Source of the DNA: Pseudorhizobium banfieldiae | Lineage (GTDB): Bacteria; Pseudomonadota; Alphaproteobacteria; Rhizobiales; Rhizobiaceae | DNA length: 64,000 nt | Direction: 5' to 3' | Assembly: GCF_000967425.1 (NCBI RefSeq) | Contig: NZ_FO082820.1 | Coordinates: forward strand, 2,170,001 to 2,234,000 | Shown: in pieces, positions 36,953-46,165 of the stretch | Layout of the letters: every line of letters starts with the position of its first letter | Numbering within the stretch: the first letter of the stretch is position 1 | Position numbers and translations under genes: made by a program | The notes under the pieces: generated by a model | What the model was told of the DNA's origin: nothing | The model's database searches: none | What the model saw: the letters and a program-made list of their open reading frames with translations, nothing else

Positions 36953-36970
36953 CAAGTCTAATAGTGAAAG
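36953..36970 (+). promoter_or_regulatory. Shared motif, copy C (upstream of the HxlR regulator)
   Basis: CAAGTCTAATAGTGAAAG matches copies A and B at 15 of 18 bases. It lies 44 bases upstream of the regulator start and is in the orientation opposite to that gene. This would fit autoregulation by binding at the regulator's own promoter. The role is inferred. Confidence 0.5.
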
Positions 36971-36996
36971 TCGCCGATTTCAACTAGGCATGGCGC

Positions 36997-38037
36997 TCAT
37001 AGGCGGTATACCTCCGCCCAATCCTCCGCCTCCCGAAGTCCCTTGAAGGAGGGATGCCGCAGCGTACCGGTATGGGTCCAGGCACGGTACTCTACCTCGG
37101 CCAAGAGCGATGGAGACGCTGACACCAAGTTTTTGCCCGGTAGACGCACAGGTGGAACGCTCGTCTTCAGCTTGTCGAGCTGTTTCTTGAGGGACCTCGC
37201 CTGATCCTGACTGAAGCCTGTCCCGACGGAACCCACATAGACGTAGTCGGGGCCCTTGAGGGCCGCCAGCAAGAGGCTGCCGACTGCACCTGGCACCGCC
37301 TTGGATGGCTCATAGCCGACGATGGCGAAGGTGTCCCTCTGCACGCACTTGATCTTCAGCCAGTCCCCGGTACGACCAGATCGGTATGGGCGATCGCGAT
37401 GCTTGGCGATGATGCCCTCAAGCTCGTGGACACATGCGTGCCGGAACAGTTGGTCCGGGTCTTCTTCGAACTCCTCCGACAAACGGATCGCGCCCGTCTT
37501 CTCCGCCAGCACATCCTCAAGAAGCCTTCGCCTGGCGCTGTGCTCCATCCGCGTCAGGTCGTGGCCGTCCAGATAGAGCAGATCGAATGCAAGCAGCACC
37601 GAGTTCCGTGAAGGCAGTTTTCCGCCCCTGCCCCCAAGCGAGTTCTGCAGCATTCCGAAATCCGGTATGCCGCGTTCGTTGAACATGACGGCCTCTCCGT
37701 CGAGGATCATCGTCGATGGTGAGAACCGTTTCGCCTCTTCCTCGATTCCTGGAAAGCGATGCGTCCAGTCATGGCCGCCGCGCGTGAGGATTCGCACTCG
37801 CCCGGGTTCGATGTGGACCGCGAGACGATAGCCGTCCCACTTCAGTTCATATGACCACTCATCCCCATGAGGAGGCTTGGTGACCAGTTTGGCGAGACAA
37901 GGCTCCACGCGCTCCGGCATGGGATCAAAAGGTAGTTCGGGCTGCTTCGGATCACGCCTTCTGACGCGCCCGCTTTTCAGCGGCAGGTCGTGCTCGTGGA
38001 GCAGTGGCGCAACAGCCTTGCGAGGGCGCTTGGTCAT
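36997..38037 (-). CDS. ATP-dependent DNA ligase, LigD ligase-domain type
   Basis: The 346-residue ligase has the nucleotidyl-transfer motif ELKWDGYR (Lys66), followed by LDGEAV, AFDLLYLDG, EGIIAKHRDRPY and WLKIKC. An OB-fold C-terminal domain starts near residue 240. This is the ligase module of bacterial non-homologous end joining without the polymerase and phosphoesterase domains. No ku gene is in the window. Together with the SRAP gene nearby it makes a DNA-repair pair on the island. The N-terminus is basic. Confidence 0.9.
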   Translation of the reverse strand: MTKRPRKAVAPLLHEHDLPLKSGRVRRRDPKQPELPFDPMPERVEPCLAKLVTKPPHGDEWSYELKWDGYRLAVHIEPGRVRILTRGGHDWTHRFPGIEEEAKRFSPSTMILDGEAVMFNERGIPDFGMLQNSLGGRGGKLPSRNSVLLAFDLLYLDGHDLTRMEHSARRRLLEDVLAEKTGAIRLSEEFEEDPDQLFRHACVHELEGIIAKHRDRPYRSGRTGDWLKIKCVQRDTFAIVGYEPSKAVPGAVGSLLLAALKGPDYVYVGSVGTGFSQDQARSLKKQLDKLKTSVPPVRLPGKNLVSASPSLLAEVEYRAWTHTGTLRHPSFKGLREAEDWAEVYRL

Positions 38038-38185
38038 CGAGCTATTGCAGCAGGAAATGCTTAATAAGAAATCGCATTGACTCCACGTCGCCGCAGAACA
38101 TAATGAGAACAGAGGAGCCGCATGGCGGCCGTGCTCCCATCACATCTCGAACCCAGCAGACGCGCCTCGGCGCGAAGGAGAACCC

Positions 38186-38401
38186 GTGTCCGCATTGCCT
38201 GTAGAGCCGCCAGTAGAAGAAGACCCCATCGATGAAGTCGAGGCTGCTGTTGCCTGGCACGGTGGTGATGCTCGCGCGGCCATCGCTACCCTCCTCGATG
38301 ATTGCCGACACCTGCGACTTCAATTGGCGTTGACCGAAGCCGCCATGAGCCGGGGTTTCACGCGCGATTGGAGCCCTTCGCCGAAGAGGGGCGAAGCATG
38401 A
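38186..38401 (+). CDS. Small hypothetical protein, first of a three-gene operon
   Basis: A GTG start gives 71 residues (MSALPVEPPVEEDPIDEVEAAVAWHGGDARAAIATLLDDC...). It is acidic and helical with no recognised motif. Its stop overlaps the next ATG (ATGA) and the SRAP gene follows, so it is part of a repair-associated operon. It is divergent from the ligase gene. Similar short helical proteins occur in rhizobial accessory DNA, but I cannot name a function. Confidence 0.55.
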   Translation: MSALPVEPPVEEDPIDEVEAAVAWHGGDARAAIATLLDDCRHLRLQLALTEAAMSRGFTRDWSPSPKRGEA

Positions 38402-38844
38402 CGGGTGACGCTGCCGGGAAACTCAAGGAGGCCATCAGGCATCGCATCGCATGCATCGACCGGGTGACGATCAACGCCTTCGCGGGCACCGGGAGATCAA
38501 GGCGACGCGAACTTCAGGCCACTCACGCCATCGCCAGGCGCATCGTTTATGAGGGACTGCACCCATTCTCGTTCCACTGGGATCACGGCAACCGCGAGCC
38601 TGCTACCAGCCACGACGTCTACTTGACCGTTTTGACCGCTCTGTTCGATATTGACGATGAGGATGCCCGCCGCTGGGGCAGCAAGACCGAATGGGATGCA
38701 GCCAGGGCAGAAGCCACCCGTGACATTGTCAGGGCACTGACGCGGAAGTTCGTGGTCGGAGAACGCAGGATCGTTTCTGTTCGGCCAGAGGATTATGTCG
38801 GTTCTCACAGTCTGAGCGCCAGCAGATATGAGGATGAGCTGTAG
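38398..38844 (+). CDS. Hypothetical protein, second of the SRAP operon
   Basis: The ATG at 38398, coupled to the preceding stop, gives 148 residues (MTGDAAGKLKEAIRHRIACIDRV...). A longer reading from 38302 lies within the upstream gene and is rejected. The protein is soluble and mixed alpha/beta with no motif recognised. It ends immediately before the SRAP ATG, with zero bases between. Function unknown. Confidence 0.6.
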   Translation: MTGDAAGKLKEAIRHRIACIDRVTINAFAGTGRSRRRELQATHAIARRIVYEGLHPFSFHWDHGNREPATSHDVYLTVLTALFDIDDEDARRWGSKTEWDAARAEATRDIVRALTRKFVVGERRIVSVRPEDYVGSHSLSASRYEDEL

Positions 38845-39600
38845 ATGTGCAACCTCTACAACGTCACCACCAATCAGGAAGCCATCCGCGCAATTACCAA
38901 GGCGCTCGACCGCCTGGGCAACCTCCAGCCATCACTCGACATCTATCCTGACCAGATGGCACCCATCGTGCGCAACATTGACGGTATCCGCGAGATGTCA
39001 TGGGTGCGCTGGGGCATGCCGAGTTCGCAGCAGGCACTCTACCAAGCCGCAACGAAGCGGGCCGACAAGCTGCGGGCAAAGGGAAAAGAAGTCGACTTCC
39101 AGGAGCTGCTGAAGATGGAGCCGGATGGTGGGACGACCAACATCCGGAATACGACCAGCAAGCATTGGCTTCGCTGGACTGGCATCGAGAACCGCTGCGT
39201 TGTTCCGTTCACCCGTTTCGCCGAGCCCGATCCAGCGAGCAAGGTAGAAGGCGGCCGGACACCGAACGCGTGGTTCGCTCGCGACGAGAGCGAGCCACTG
39301 ATGTTCTTCGCTGGTCTCTGGGTGCGGGATTGGGAATGCGTTCGGAAAGTGAAAGAAGGTCTCATCCGCTGCGATCTCTTCGCGTTCCTCACAACCGAGC
39401 CGAATGCCGTTGTGGCTCCCATCCACCCCAAAGCAATGCCTGTGATCCTGGGCAGCGAGGACGAGGTGGAACGATGGCTGACGGCACCGTGGTCGGAGGC
39501 AAGAGAGCTGCAGCGCCCCCTACCGGTGAGCGAGCTTGTGCTGCTTCCGGAGCGCGCGGTTGGAAGCGAGCCCTCTGCTACTCACCCGTCACTGCTGTAA
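38845..39600 (+). CDS. SRAP-family protein (SOS response-associated, YedK/HMCES-like)
   Basis: A 251-residue SRAP protein. Catalytic Cys2 follows the initiator Met (MCNLYN), which forms a thiazolidine cross-link with abasic sites in single-stranded DNA. Other family features are NIRNTTSKHW, CVVPFTRFAEP and FLTTEPNAVVAPIHPKAMPVIL. It would shield abasic sites during repair. The LigD-type ligase just upstream on the other strand supports a repair role for this part of the island. Confidence 0.92.
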   Translation: MCNLYNVTTNQEAIRAITKALDRLGNLQPSLDIYPDQMAPIVRNIDGIREMSWVRWGMPSSQQALYQAATKRADKLRAKGKEVDFQELLKMEPDGGTTNIRNTTSKHWLRWTGIENRCVVPFTRFAEPDPASKVEGGRTPNAWFARDESEPLMFFAGLWVRDWECVRKVKEGLIRCDLFAFLTTEPNAVVAPIHPKAMPVILGSEDEVERWLTAPWSEARELQRPLPVSELVLLPERAVGSEPSATHPSLL

Positions 39601-40326
39601 GCGACGTCATGGAAACTTGCGACAGCTCCAATGGCACTGGCTGGGCCTGCGAACCTCACCCTCGAAAGCCAAGGACTGGCTCGCGGCAATTCGGATGTGG
39701 TGGAGCGGGCATTTTCTGTCCCTTTTGCAGTTCGGTGGATGATCAAGATCAGGAGCCTAATCTCTCAAACATGACTGGAGTCATGAGAAGTTATTACTAA
39801 GATGCCCGACTGGCTAGGCTACGTGATTTCCGCGCTAGCGTTGTTGTTCGCGCTCACCTCCATAGCGGGACACGCAGCAAGCTGGATGGGCTGGATTTAG
39901 CCCCTGTTGCATGCGTGAAAAGCCTTAGCGAGGAGAGGTACTGCTGGTGCGCTTTGAGAACCGGCGACCAAATACTGCGACTTGGGTGACCGCTACTGGC
40001 GGCGCAAAGCTGCTGAAGGCCATAGTGACTATGGCCAAAGCGGACACAACCGCTCACGGATGCAGCTTCCGCGTAGCGCTTGGTCTCGTCGTTCAAGTAC
40101 ATTGCGCCAGCGGTTGAAAGCGGACGGTGCATCATTCCTTGTTAGTGCGCCTTGGTCGTCTTTGAACCGTTGTCGGCTCTCGTATATACAGCGGCCGTGC
40201 TGATCTGGGGGGCAATGGTCGCCTAGCCGGCTCACGACCTTCCCGTGGTCATTCAGCCCCTGGTCTTGGTGTCCTAGACTCGAGCATAGTACTACCTTGG
40301 TCTGAGTCGGAGGCCGAGGAGGGATC
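39601..40326. other. 726-base region with no clear gene except one tiny frame
   Basis: Between the SRAP gene and the MBL gene only a 32-residue hydrophobic frame at 39802 stands out. Other open frames have no ribosome site and unlikely composition. No known RNA or insertion sequence is recognised. It may be eroded DNA left from earlier insertions. Confidence 0.5.
39802..39900 (+). CDS. Possible 32-residue membrane miniprotein
   Basis: The frame MPDWLGYVISALALLFALTS followed by IAGHAASWMGWI is one membrane helix. It is too short for most gene finders. No convincing ribosome site precedes the ATG and the flanks look non-coding, so it may be chance. Confidence 0.25.
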   Translation: MPDWLGYVISALALLFALTSIAGHAASWMGWI

Positions 40327-41310
40327 ATGCAAGTCAAGATGGTGCAGCACGCGGTCGGCCAGGGCGGATTGTTTAGTGGCGAGCTGAGGACACAGCGAAC
40401 GTCGTGGCGCTGGGTTTACGACTGCGGCTCGAACCAGCGGGACGCACTACGGCGCGAAATCAAGATCACTGCCAGTTGCGGTGACATCGACATGCTCTTT
40501 CTTTCACATCTTGATAGCGACCATGTCAGCGGCGTGGATGAACTGCTTTGCCAGGTTAGGGTACGCGAGGTCGTCCTTCCCTACCTCAACGAGTCGATGG
40601 TGCTGGCAATCATGGCTCGAGAGGCTTCAAGCGGCGCTTTGTCTGGCATGTTCATCGAAGCCACAAACGATCTTGCCAGTTGGTTTGGCAGTCGGGGTGT
40701 CGAGACGATCACCTTCTTGGGCGGTTCAGACGACGATGGCGGTGAAGGCCCGATCCTGCCAATTGATCTAAGCGACGATGGTGATGAGGACGGTTACGTT
40801 CCCGAGTGGACACAGCCGCCGCGGCTAATGACCGAGTTGGTTGCCGACCCCAACCGGGTTCAAGGTCGATCGGACCGTGTCGCGGCGATGCAGCAGGTAG
40901 TGGCCGGCGCTACCATCCAACTTATGACACCGAAAGGAGCGATAAATTGGGCACTGATCCCTTATGTCCACTTACCGGGAACCAAATTGATGCGCGCTTT
41001 CGAGCGAGCACTAGAGGATGAGTTTGGGACACCGCTCGACAAGAAGGCCATCATGGCAAATGCCAAGGACCCGCACGTCCGCGACAAGCTTCGTGACTGC
41101 TATGACGCGCTTTGGCTTGACCATAACCTCGTGACGATGACGCTGTACTGTGGTCCGCTGGCTTCTAAGCGCGGAAAGGTGTCGCTCTCTAGATATCACT
41201 TTCACGATAGTTGGGAGCAAGCGATTGGCGGTTGGATGCTGACGGGCGACGCCTGTTGGTTTCCACGCGGAACTGAGCCGGTTAGGCGCATAATTTCCAT
41301 TGAGAATTGA
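40327..41310 (+). CDS. MBL-fold metallohydrolase, 3' end replaced by IS21-type element
   Basis: A cytosolic MBL-fold protein. It starts MQVKMVQHAVGQGG and has the metal box FLSHLDSDHVSGVDEL near residue 58, an acidic insert around 140 (GGSDDDGGEG) and the late box MLTGDA. The insertion sequence begins at 41254, directly after GDA, so the last 18 residues (CWFPRGTEPVRRIISIEN) are encoded by the IS end. The family normally continues after this box, so the C-terminus is lost. Gene order with the reverse transcriptase beyond the IS suggests these were once neighbours. A good GGAGG site precedes the ATG. Confidence 0.8.
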   Translation: MQVKMVQHAVGQGGLFSGELRTQRTSWRWVYDCGSNQRDALRREIKITASCGDIDMLFLSHLDSDHVSGVDELLCQVRVREVVLPYLNESMVLAIMAREASSGALSGMFIEATNDLASWFGSRGVETITFLGGSDDDGGEGPILPIDLSDDGDEDGYVPEWTQPPRLMTELVADPNRVQGRSDRVAAMQQVVAGATIQLMTPKGAINWALIPYVHLPGTKLMRAFERALEDEFGTPLDKKAIMANAKDPHVRDKLRDCYDALWLDHNLVTMTLYCGPLASKRGKVSLSRYHFHDSWEQAIGGWMLTGDACWFPRGTEPVRRIISIEN

Positions 41311-41365
41311 GCCATGTGAACCTTCCCCCAACGCGGAGAGCGACGGGGGCAACGGAGTGATCCAC

Positions 41366-42886
41366 ATGGGACTTTTAAACATCATCCGCCGGATGGCGCT
41401 GCGCGAGAAGCTGTCGATCCGTGAGATCAGTCGGCGCACGGGGCTTTCGCGCAACACGATCTCGAAGTATCTGAGCGCTGGCACGATCGAGCCGACGTTC
41501 ACTGTGCCGGAACGGCCGAGCAAGCTTGATCCGTTCGCTGACAAACTGGCGGCCTGGCTGAAGACCGAGACCGGGAGATCACGCAAGCAGCGCCGAACGC
41601 TGAAGCAGCTTCATGCCGATCTGGTGGCTTTGGGCTTTACCGGCTCCTACGGTCGCGTCGCTGCGTTCGCCCGTGACTGGCGGGTTGAGCAGCAGGCGGT
41701 CGGCCGCGGCATATTCGTTCCCCTATCTTTCCGCCCAGGCGAAGCATTCCAGTTCGATTGGAGTGAAGACTATGCCGTGATAGGCGGCGAGCGCACGAAG
41801 CTTCAGGTCGCGCATATCAAGTTGGCGCACAGTCGGGCCTTTCTGGTCAGAGCTTACCTGCTGCAGACACACGAGATGCTCTTCGACGCCCACTGGCACG
41901 GCTTCCGTGTCCTTGGCGGCGTGCCCGCGCGTGGAATTTATGACAACATGCGCACCGCGGTTGATCGCGTCGGCCGCGGCAAGGAGCGGCAGGTCAACGT
42001 CCGCTTCCTGGCGATGACGAACCACTACGTCTTTGCGCCCGAATTCTGCAATCCGGCGGCAGGCTGGGAGAAGGGGCAGGTCGAGAAGAATGTTCAGGAT
42101 GCCCGACCACGGCTATGGCAACAGATGCCGGACTTTCCGAATCTGCCGGCATTGAATGCCTGGTTGGAACAGCATTGCCAGGACCTGTGGCGGGAGACAC
42201 CGCATGGCACCTTGCCCGGCACGATCGCGGATGTCTGGGCTGATGAGCGGGCAGCATTGATGACACTGCCTGCAGCTTTTGACGGCTTCGTCGAACAGAG
42301 CAAACGAGTCTCCCCCACCTGCCTTATCACCTTCGAGCGGAACCGCTATAGCGTGCCCGCATCGTTTGCCAACCGGCCTGTCAGTTTACGAATCTATCCC
42401 GAGCGGCTGGTCGTTGCGGGCGAGGGCAACGTTCTTTGCGAACATGTGCGGATCATAGAACGCAGTCACGACAAGCCACCACGGACGATTTACGACTGGC
42501 GGCATTATCTTGCGGTCATCCAGCGCAAGCCCGGAGCACTTCGTAACGGCGCACCCTTTATGGAATTGCCACCGGCCTTCCGCAAATTACAGGACCAGAT
42601 GCTCCGCCGCCCCGGCGGTGATCGCGAGATGGCGGACATCCTTGCTCTCGTTCTTCATCACGACGAACAGGTCGTCCTGCGCGCTGTGGAACTGGCCCTG
42701 GAGGCCGGCGTGGCAACCAAGACGCATGTGTTGAACCTGCTGCATCGGTTGGTAGACGGGAAAACGACCGACGGCCCTATTATCGATACGCCGCACGCAT
42801 TGGCATTGGCTCGTGAACCCAAGGCCAATGTCGAACGCTATGACGGGCTGCGTGTTCGGATCGTAGGGGGTCGCCATGCGTCATGA
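41366..42886 (+). CDS. istA: IS21-family transposase IstA
   Basis: From the ATG at 41366 with GGAG upstream, IstA is 506 residues. It has an N-terminal HTH ([20 protein letters not shown]) and a DDE catalytic core with Asp in [11 protein letters not shown], Asp in YDNMRTAVD and Glu in [13 protein letters not shown]. The C-terminal beta-domain includes [15 protein letters not shown] longer reading from 41300 runs into the IS end. It appears intact and overlaps istB. Confidence 0.95.
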   Translation: MGLLNIIRRMALREKLSIREISRRTGLSRNTISKYLSAGTIEPTFTVPERPSKLDPFADKLAAWLKTETGRSRKQRRTLKQLHADLVALGFTGSYGRVAAFARDWRVEQQAVGRGIFVPLSFRPGEAFQFDWSEDYAVIGGERTKLQVAHIKLAHSRAFLVRAYLLQTHEMLFDAHWHGFRVLGGVPARGIYDNMRTAVDRVGRGKERQVNVRFLAMTNHYVFAPEFCNPAAGWEKGQVEKNVQDARPRLWQQMPDFPNLPALNAWLEQHCQDLWRETPHGTLPGTIADVWADERAALMTLPAAFDGFVEQSKRVSPTCLITFERNRYSVPASFANRPVSLRIYPERLVVAGEGNVLCEHVRIIERSHDKPPRTIYDWRHYLAVIQRKPGALRNGAPFMELPPAFRKLQDQMLRRPGGDREMADILALVLHHDEQVVLRAVELALEAGVATKTHVLNLLHRLVDGKTTDGPIIDTPHALALAREPKANVERYDGLRVRIVGGRHAS

Positions 42887-43670
42887 TCCTGCCAGTGCCG
42901 CCGTGGTCATCATGCTGCGGAGCCTGAAGATGTATGGCATGGCCCAAGCGGTCATGGATCTGATTGAGCAAGGAGCGCCAGCGTTCGATGCGGCCGTGCC
43001 GATCCTGTCGCAGTTGCTGAAGGCGGAAATGGCGGAGCGCGAGGTTCGCTCCATCGCCTATCATATGAAGGCCGCCCGTTTCCCCGCCTACAAGGACATC
43101 TCCGGATATGACTTCGCCGCCAGCGAGATCAACGAAGCCACCGTGCGCCAATTGCATCGGTGTGAGTTCATGGACGAAGCGCAGAACGTTGTCCTGGTCG
43201 GAGGCCCTGGCACAGGCAAAACACATATCGCGACCGCTCTCGGCATCCAGGCTATCGAGCATCATCGCAGAAAGGTCCGCTTCTTCTCTACCATCGAACT
43301 GGTCAACGCTCTTGAGCAGGAGAAGGCCAAGGGCAAGGCCGGTCAGATCGCCGAAGCCCTGGTCCGTCTCGATCTGCTAATCCTCGATGAGCTTGGATAC
43401 CTTCCGTTCAGCGCCTCGGGCGGCGCATTGCTCTTCCACCTGCTGAGCAAGCTTTACGAGCGCACCAGCGTCATCATCACCACCAACCTCAGCTTCAGCG
43501 AATGGGCTACCGTCTTCGGCGACGCCAAGATGACCACCGCTTTGCTCGACCGCCTGACCCACCGTTGCCACATCCTGGAAACAGGAAACGACAGCTTCCG
43601 CTTCAAGGCCAGCTCGGCCGCAGCGGCACAGAAGAGAGGAGAAAAGGCCAGCCCATTGACCAAACCCTGA
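42876..43670 (+). CDS. istB: IS21-family helper ATPase IstB
   Basis: The 264-residue DnaC-like ATPase shows Walker [18 protein letters not shown] and Walker [14 protein letters not shown]. It assembles with IstA for target selection. It starts 11 bases before the istA stop and looks complete. Confidence 0.95.
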   Translation: MRHDPASAAVVIMLRSLKMYGMAQAVMDLIEQGAPAFDAAVPILSQLLKAEMAEREVRSIAYHMKAARFPAYKDISGYDFAASEINEATVRQLHRCEFMDEAQNVVLVGGPGTGKTHIATALGIQAIEHHRRKVRFFSTIELVNALEQEKAKGKAGQIAEALVRLDLLILDELGYLPFSASGGALLFHLLSKLYERTSVIITTNLSFSEWATVFGDAKMTTALLDRLTHRCHILETGNDSFRFKASSAAAAQKRGEKASPLTKP

Positions 43671-43743
43671 TCAGAAAACCATACTCAGAGGTGGCTCACT
43701 TCTCGGTGGAAAAACCGGCTCAGTTCCGCGTGGAAACCAACAG

Positions 43744-45210
43744 GCCCCTCACTATAACGCGATCTTTAGCCGCGCCGGCGATGAGCTGTGGGAGCAGATC
43801 AAGCAGCAACTACGTTCTGGAAACTACCAGCCAGAACTGCCCATCACTATCAGTGTGCCGAAGGAGCGTTTTTTCACGCGACCGGGAAGCATTCTCAGGC
43901 CCGCCGACCGTTTCATGTACCAAGCTCTCGTCGACAACATCATGGATGAACTGGAGGGGGGGCATGACCGCAGCCGTTCGTTCAGCCACGTTCCCTCGGA
44001 AGAGGAAGGGCAGATGTTCGCTCCCAACCACGAAGCGTGGGAACGATTTCAGGAGCGGGTCGCCGAAATCTGCGCGCATAGCGATTTTATCCTGAAGGCG
44101 GACATTTCGAACTATTTTGAGCGGCTGCCGCAGCACCATCTCGTGAACCTGATGTCGGCGGCCGGCTGCGCTCCGGAGGTCGTGAGCCTCCTGGAAGAAA
44201 TGATGCTGGCGTTTCGCGAGCGGAATTCGTTTGGCATCGTTCAAGGCGTCTATCCTTCCGACGCGCTCGGCAACTTCTTCCTTTCCGACTTCGACGCTTA
44301 CTGCGAACTCGCCGATATTATGTCAGCGCGCTACGTGGACGACATCTACATGGGGTTCCCGTCCGAAGCGGAGGCGCGACAAGGCCTCGCCGAATTAATA
44401 GAGACGCTACGCAAAGACGGCCTGCACCTCAACGAGTACAAGTCCAAGATCATGCCAGCCGACGAGGTCATCCAAGAGGAGACCGCGATCGACCGCCTGT
44501 TCGACGAAATCCGCGAGGAGATCGAGGATGATGAGTCTTACAATCGCGCCAGCCCATACGGTTTCGAGGTCGAGTGGGAAGACGAGGACGACGAGGCAGA
44601 AGCAAGCGACGAGGTCGACGACAACGTGGAACTTGAGAACGCCGCGGTCGAACGCCTGATGGAAAGCATCAGCAACTACCCGAACCAGGAGGACCAGATC
44701 GAGAAGTTCTGCCTCCCTATCCTGCGATCCGCCCAATCGGAAAGCGCCGTTGAGCATGTGCTCGGGAAACTGAAGGAAAAGCCGCACCAAACACGACTAT
44801 ACTTTTCCTACATTTCCACCTTCGTCCGGACGAGCCAAGATGTGGTCGGTGCCTTGGAAGAACTGGTGGCGGACGAAACGGTGTCGGACTACCAGCGGAT
44901 GTTCCTGCTGGCCGCGCTTGTGAGGGCGAGGACTGTCAGCCGGCCGACGGTGAATACGGCCCTTCAGTGGCTCCAGAACCGCAGGGTCGCGAAGGAGACG
45001 CGGGCCATGGCTGCCATTTTCGCGGCGAAACACGGCGTCGCGCAGCAGAAGCGGGCCGTACGCACCGCCTACGAGGACGAGCCCTCAGAGTACGTGCGGA
45101 GCGCAATACTGTTCTCATCTAAGTACCTGACCGCGATGGAACGCAGGACCTGCAAGCGCGCCTGGGGCGGGCATAACCCGATTAACGGGCTAATCGCTCA
45201 GACGATCTGA
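43744..45210 (+). CDS. Reverse transcriptase of the Abi/UG type, N-terminally truncated by the IS
   Basis: The frame is open from the IS border (APHYNAIFSRAGDELWEQI) into a reverse transcriptase with ITISVPKERFFTRPG, FILKADISNYFERLP (motif A), GVYPSDALGNFFLSDFD (motif B) and ARYVDDIYMGF (motif C). The last two-thirds is an acidic segment and an alpha-repeat-like domain. Such RTs with helical C-terminal domains are often antiphage (DRT/Abi) proteins; that is family knowledge, not shown here. No start codon remains upstream of a GTG at 43855, which would remove at least 37 residues, so the gene is probably inactive. No msDNA or group II intron parts are seen. Confidence 0.82.
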   Translation, partial: APHYNAIFSRAGDELWEQIKQQLRSGNYQPELPITISVPKERFFTRPGSILRPADRFMYQALVDNIMDELEGGHDRSRSFSHVPSEEEGQMFAPNHEAWERFQERVAEICAHSDFILKADISNYFERLPQHHLVNLMSAAGCAPEVVSLLEEMMLAFRERNSFGIVQGVYPSDALGNFFLSDFDAYCELADIMSARYVDDIYMGFPSEAEARQGLAELIETLRKDGLHLNEYKSKIMPADEVIQEETAIDRLFDEIREEIEDDESYNRASPYGFEVEWEDEDDEAEASDEVDDNVELENAAVERLMESISNYPNQEDQIEKFCLPILRSAQSESAVEHVLGKLKEKPHQTRLYFSYISTFVRTSQDVVGALEELVADETVSDYQRMFLLAALVRARTVSRPTVNTALQWLQNRRVAKETRAMAAIFAAKHGVAQQKRAVRTAYEDEPSEYVRSAILFSSKYLTAMERRTCKRAWGGHNPINGLIAQTI

Positions 45211-46165
45211 GGAACGAAAAAATCCGCTTGCACATCGCAAGATGCGAGGCTGGTGGATGTATGCCTACTGGACTCGCTATCTGCAAGCCGAAAGTCCTCT
45301 CTCGGCCATGACCCGGTTGCTCTTGTCTTCAACGCTGACCACCGCTGAGCGGCAGACACCTCCCGCTCATTGCGGTCACAGATACAGCATGAGAAGTACA
45401 TCCACACGCTACCAGATCGAGTAAATCAGCGGGCTCGAAACCTTGAACGCGCCATAGTCGCTTTCTGGATTGCCGCACAAGACCATTGCACTTATTGGAA
45501 TGCCAAGGCTGTTGCCGGGGCGATGCCGCCATCCCCTTAGCACCGCTGATTTTCATTCCAGATTAGGTACCGGTTCTCGGTTCCCTCGACGATCTGATAG
45601 TTCTTCCTCTGGTGATCAGTCTGGCCATTCGATCGATTCCTCCCCAGCGGATGGCTCAGTTCAGACAACAAGCATTAGCCGTAAACACCGCCGAGCAGCA
45701 TAGCTGCTGCCGCCGCGATCACTGTTGTTTGGGCAGTTTACTATTCTTCGACTCCGCCTCCCATTTTACGCCGCCTTACCGAGGGCACTGGAGTGCACCC
45801 CGTTTCGCCGGACATGTCGGCTAGTTTGATTTAGCCCCGATGAACTGTCGAGGGGAAGCCATCTTGAGCGCGGAATGAGGATGGATTTCGTTGTAGTCCT
45901 CGATCCACCCGCCGACGAGCCTAGCAGGGCCTTGATATTAACGGAGCAGGAGCGGTGACGACGGAGTTGGATCATTCTTCACTGGCAGGGTTAGCCAGAT
46001 TCCACTTATAATGGTGATATTCCATTCTGCGGCTTGACTTGACGACAGAGTGGGGCCCCCGCGGACTTCCGTTCGACTAATCGATCTTACTTATCTGTTG
46101 TAACTACCCGCCTCCGATACGCATCTGCGCCAGCACAACCAAAACTATTCGCCGAGAAGGATCAC
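45211..46165. other. 955-base region with insertion-sequence remnants and no intact gene
   Basis: Apart from a fragment of IS3-type transposase near 45821–45920, no coding region is convincing. Base composition changes along the stretch, as expected from layered insertions. The last 150 bases should include the promoter of the DUF6602-like gene. Confidence 0.5.
45821..45920 (-). pseudogene. C-terminal scrap of an IS3-family transposase
   Basis: On the minus strand the frame GGWIEDYNEIHPHSALKMAS and PRQFIGAKSN followed by TAG matches the end of IS3-family OrfB proteins (the W..DYN..HPHS.L...SP signature). The rest of the transposase is missing. It is a dead relic and shows repeated insertion in this part of the island. 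Confidence 0.8.

Larger units (their letters stand above)
41254..43742 (+). mobile_element. IS21-family insertion sequence with perfect 30-bp terminal inverted repeats
   Basis: The 2,489-bp element carries istA and istB. The ends 41254–41283 and 43713–43742 are perfect 30-base inverted repeats beginning TGTTGGTTTCCACGCG, with the TG...CA tips usual for IS21. A second internal repeat (TGGCTCAnTTCTCnnTGG) near each end is also typical. Flanking bases (GACGCC left, GGCCCC right) give no target duplication. This implies a deletion or rearrangement after insertion. Confidence 0.92.

Noticed and set aside
39854..40135. 93-codon minus-strand frame between SRAP and MBL genes
   Set aside because: No ribosome site, no motif and a composition unlike neighbouring proteins. 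Likely non-coding.
43744..45210. Group II intron or retron reverse transcriptase
   Set aside because: No maturase or HNH domain, no intron RNA structure and no msr/msd region are seen. The long helical C-terminal region fits Abi/UG-type RTs better.
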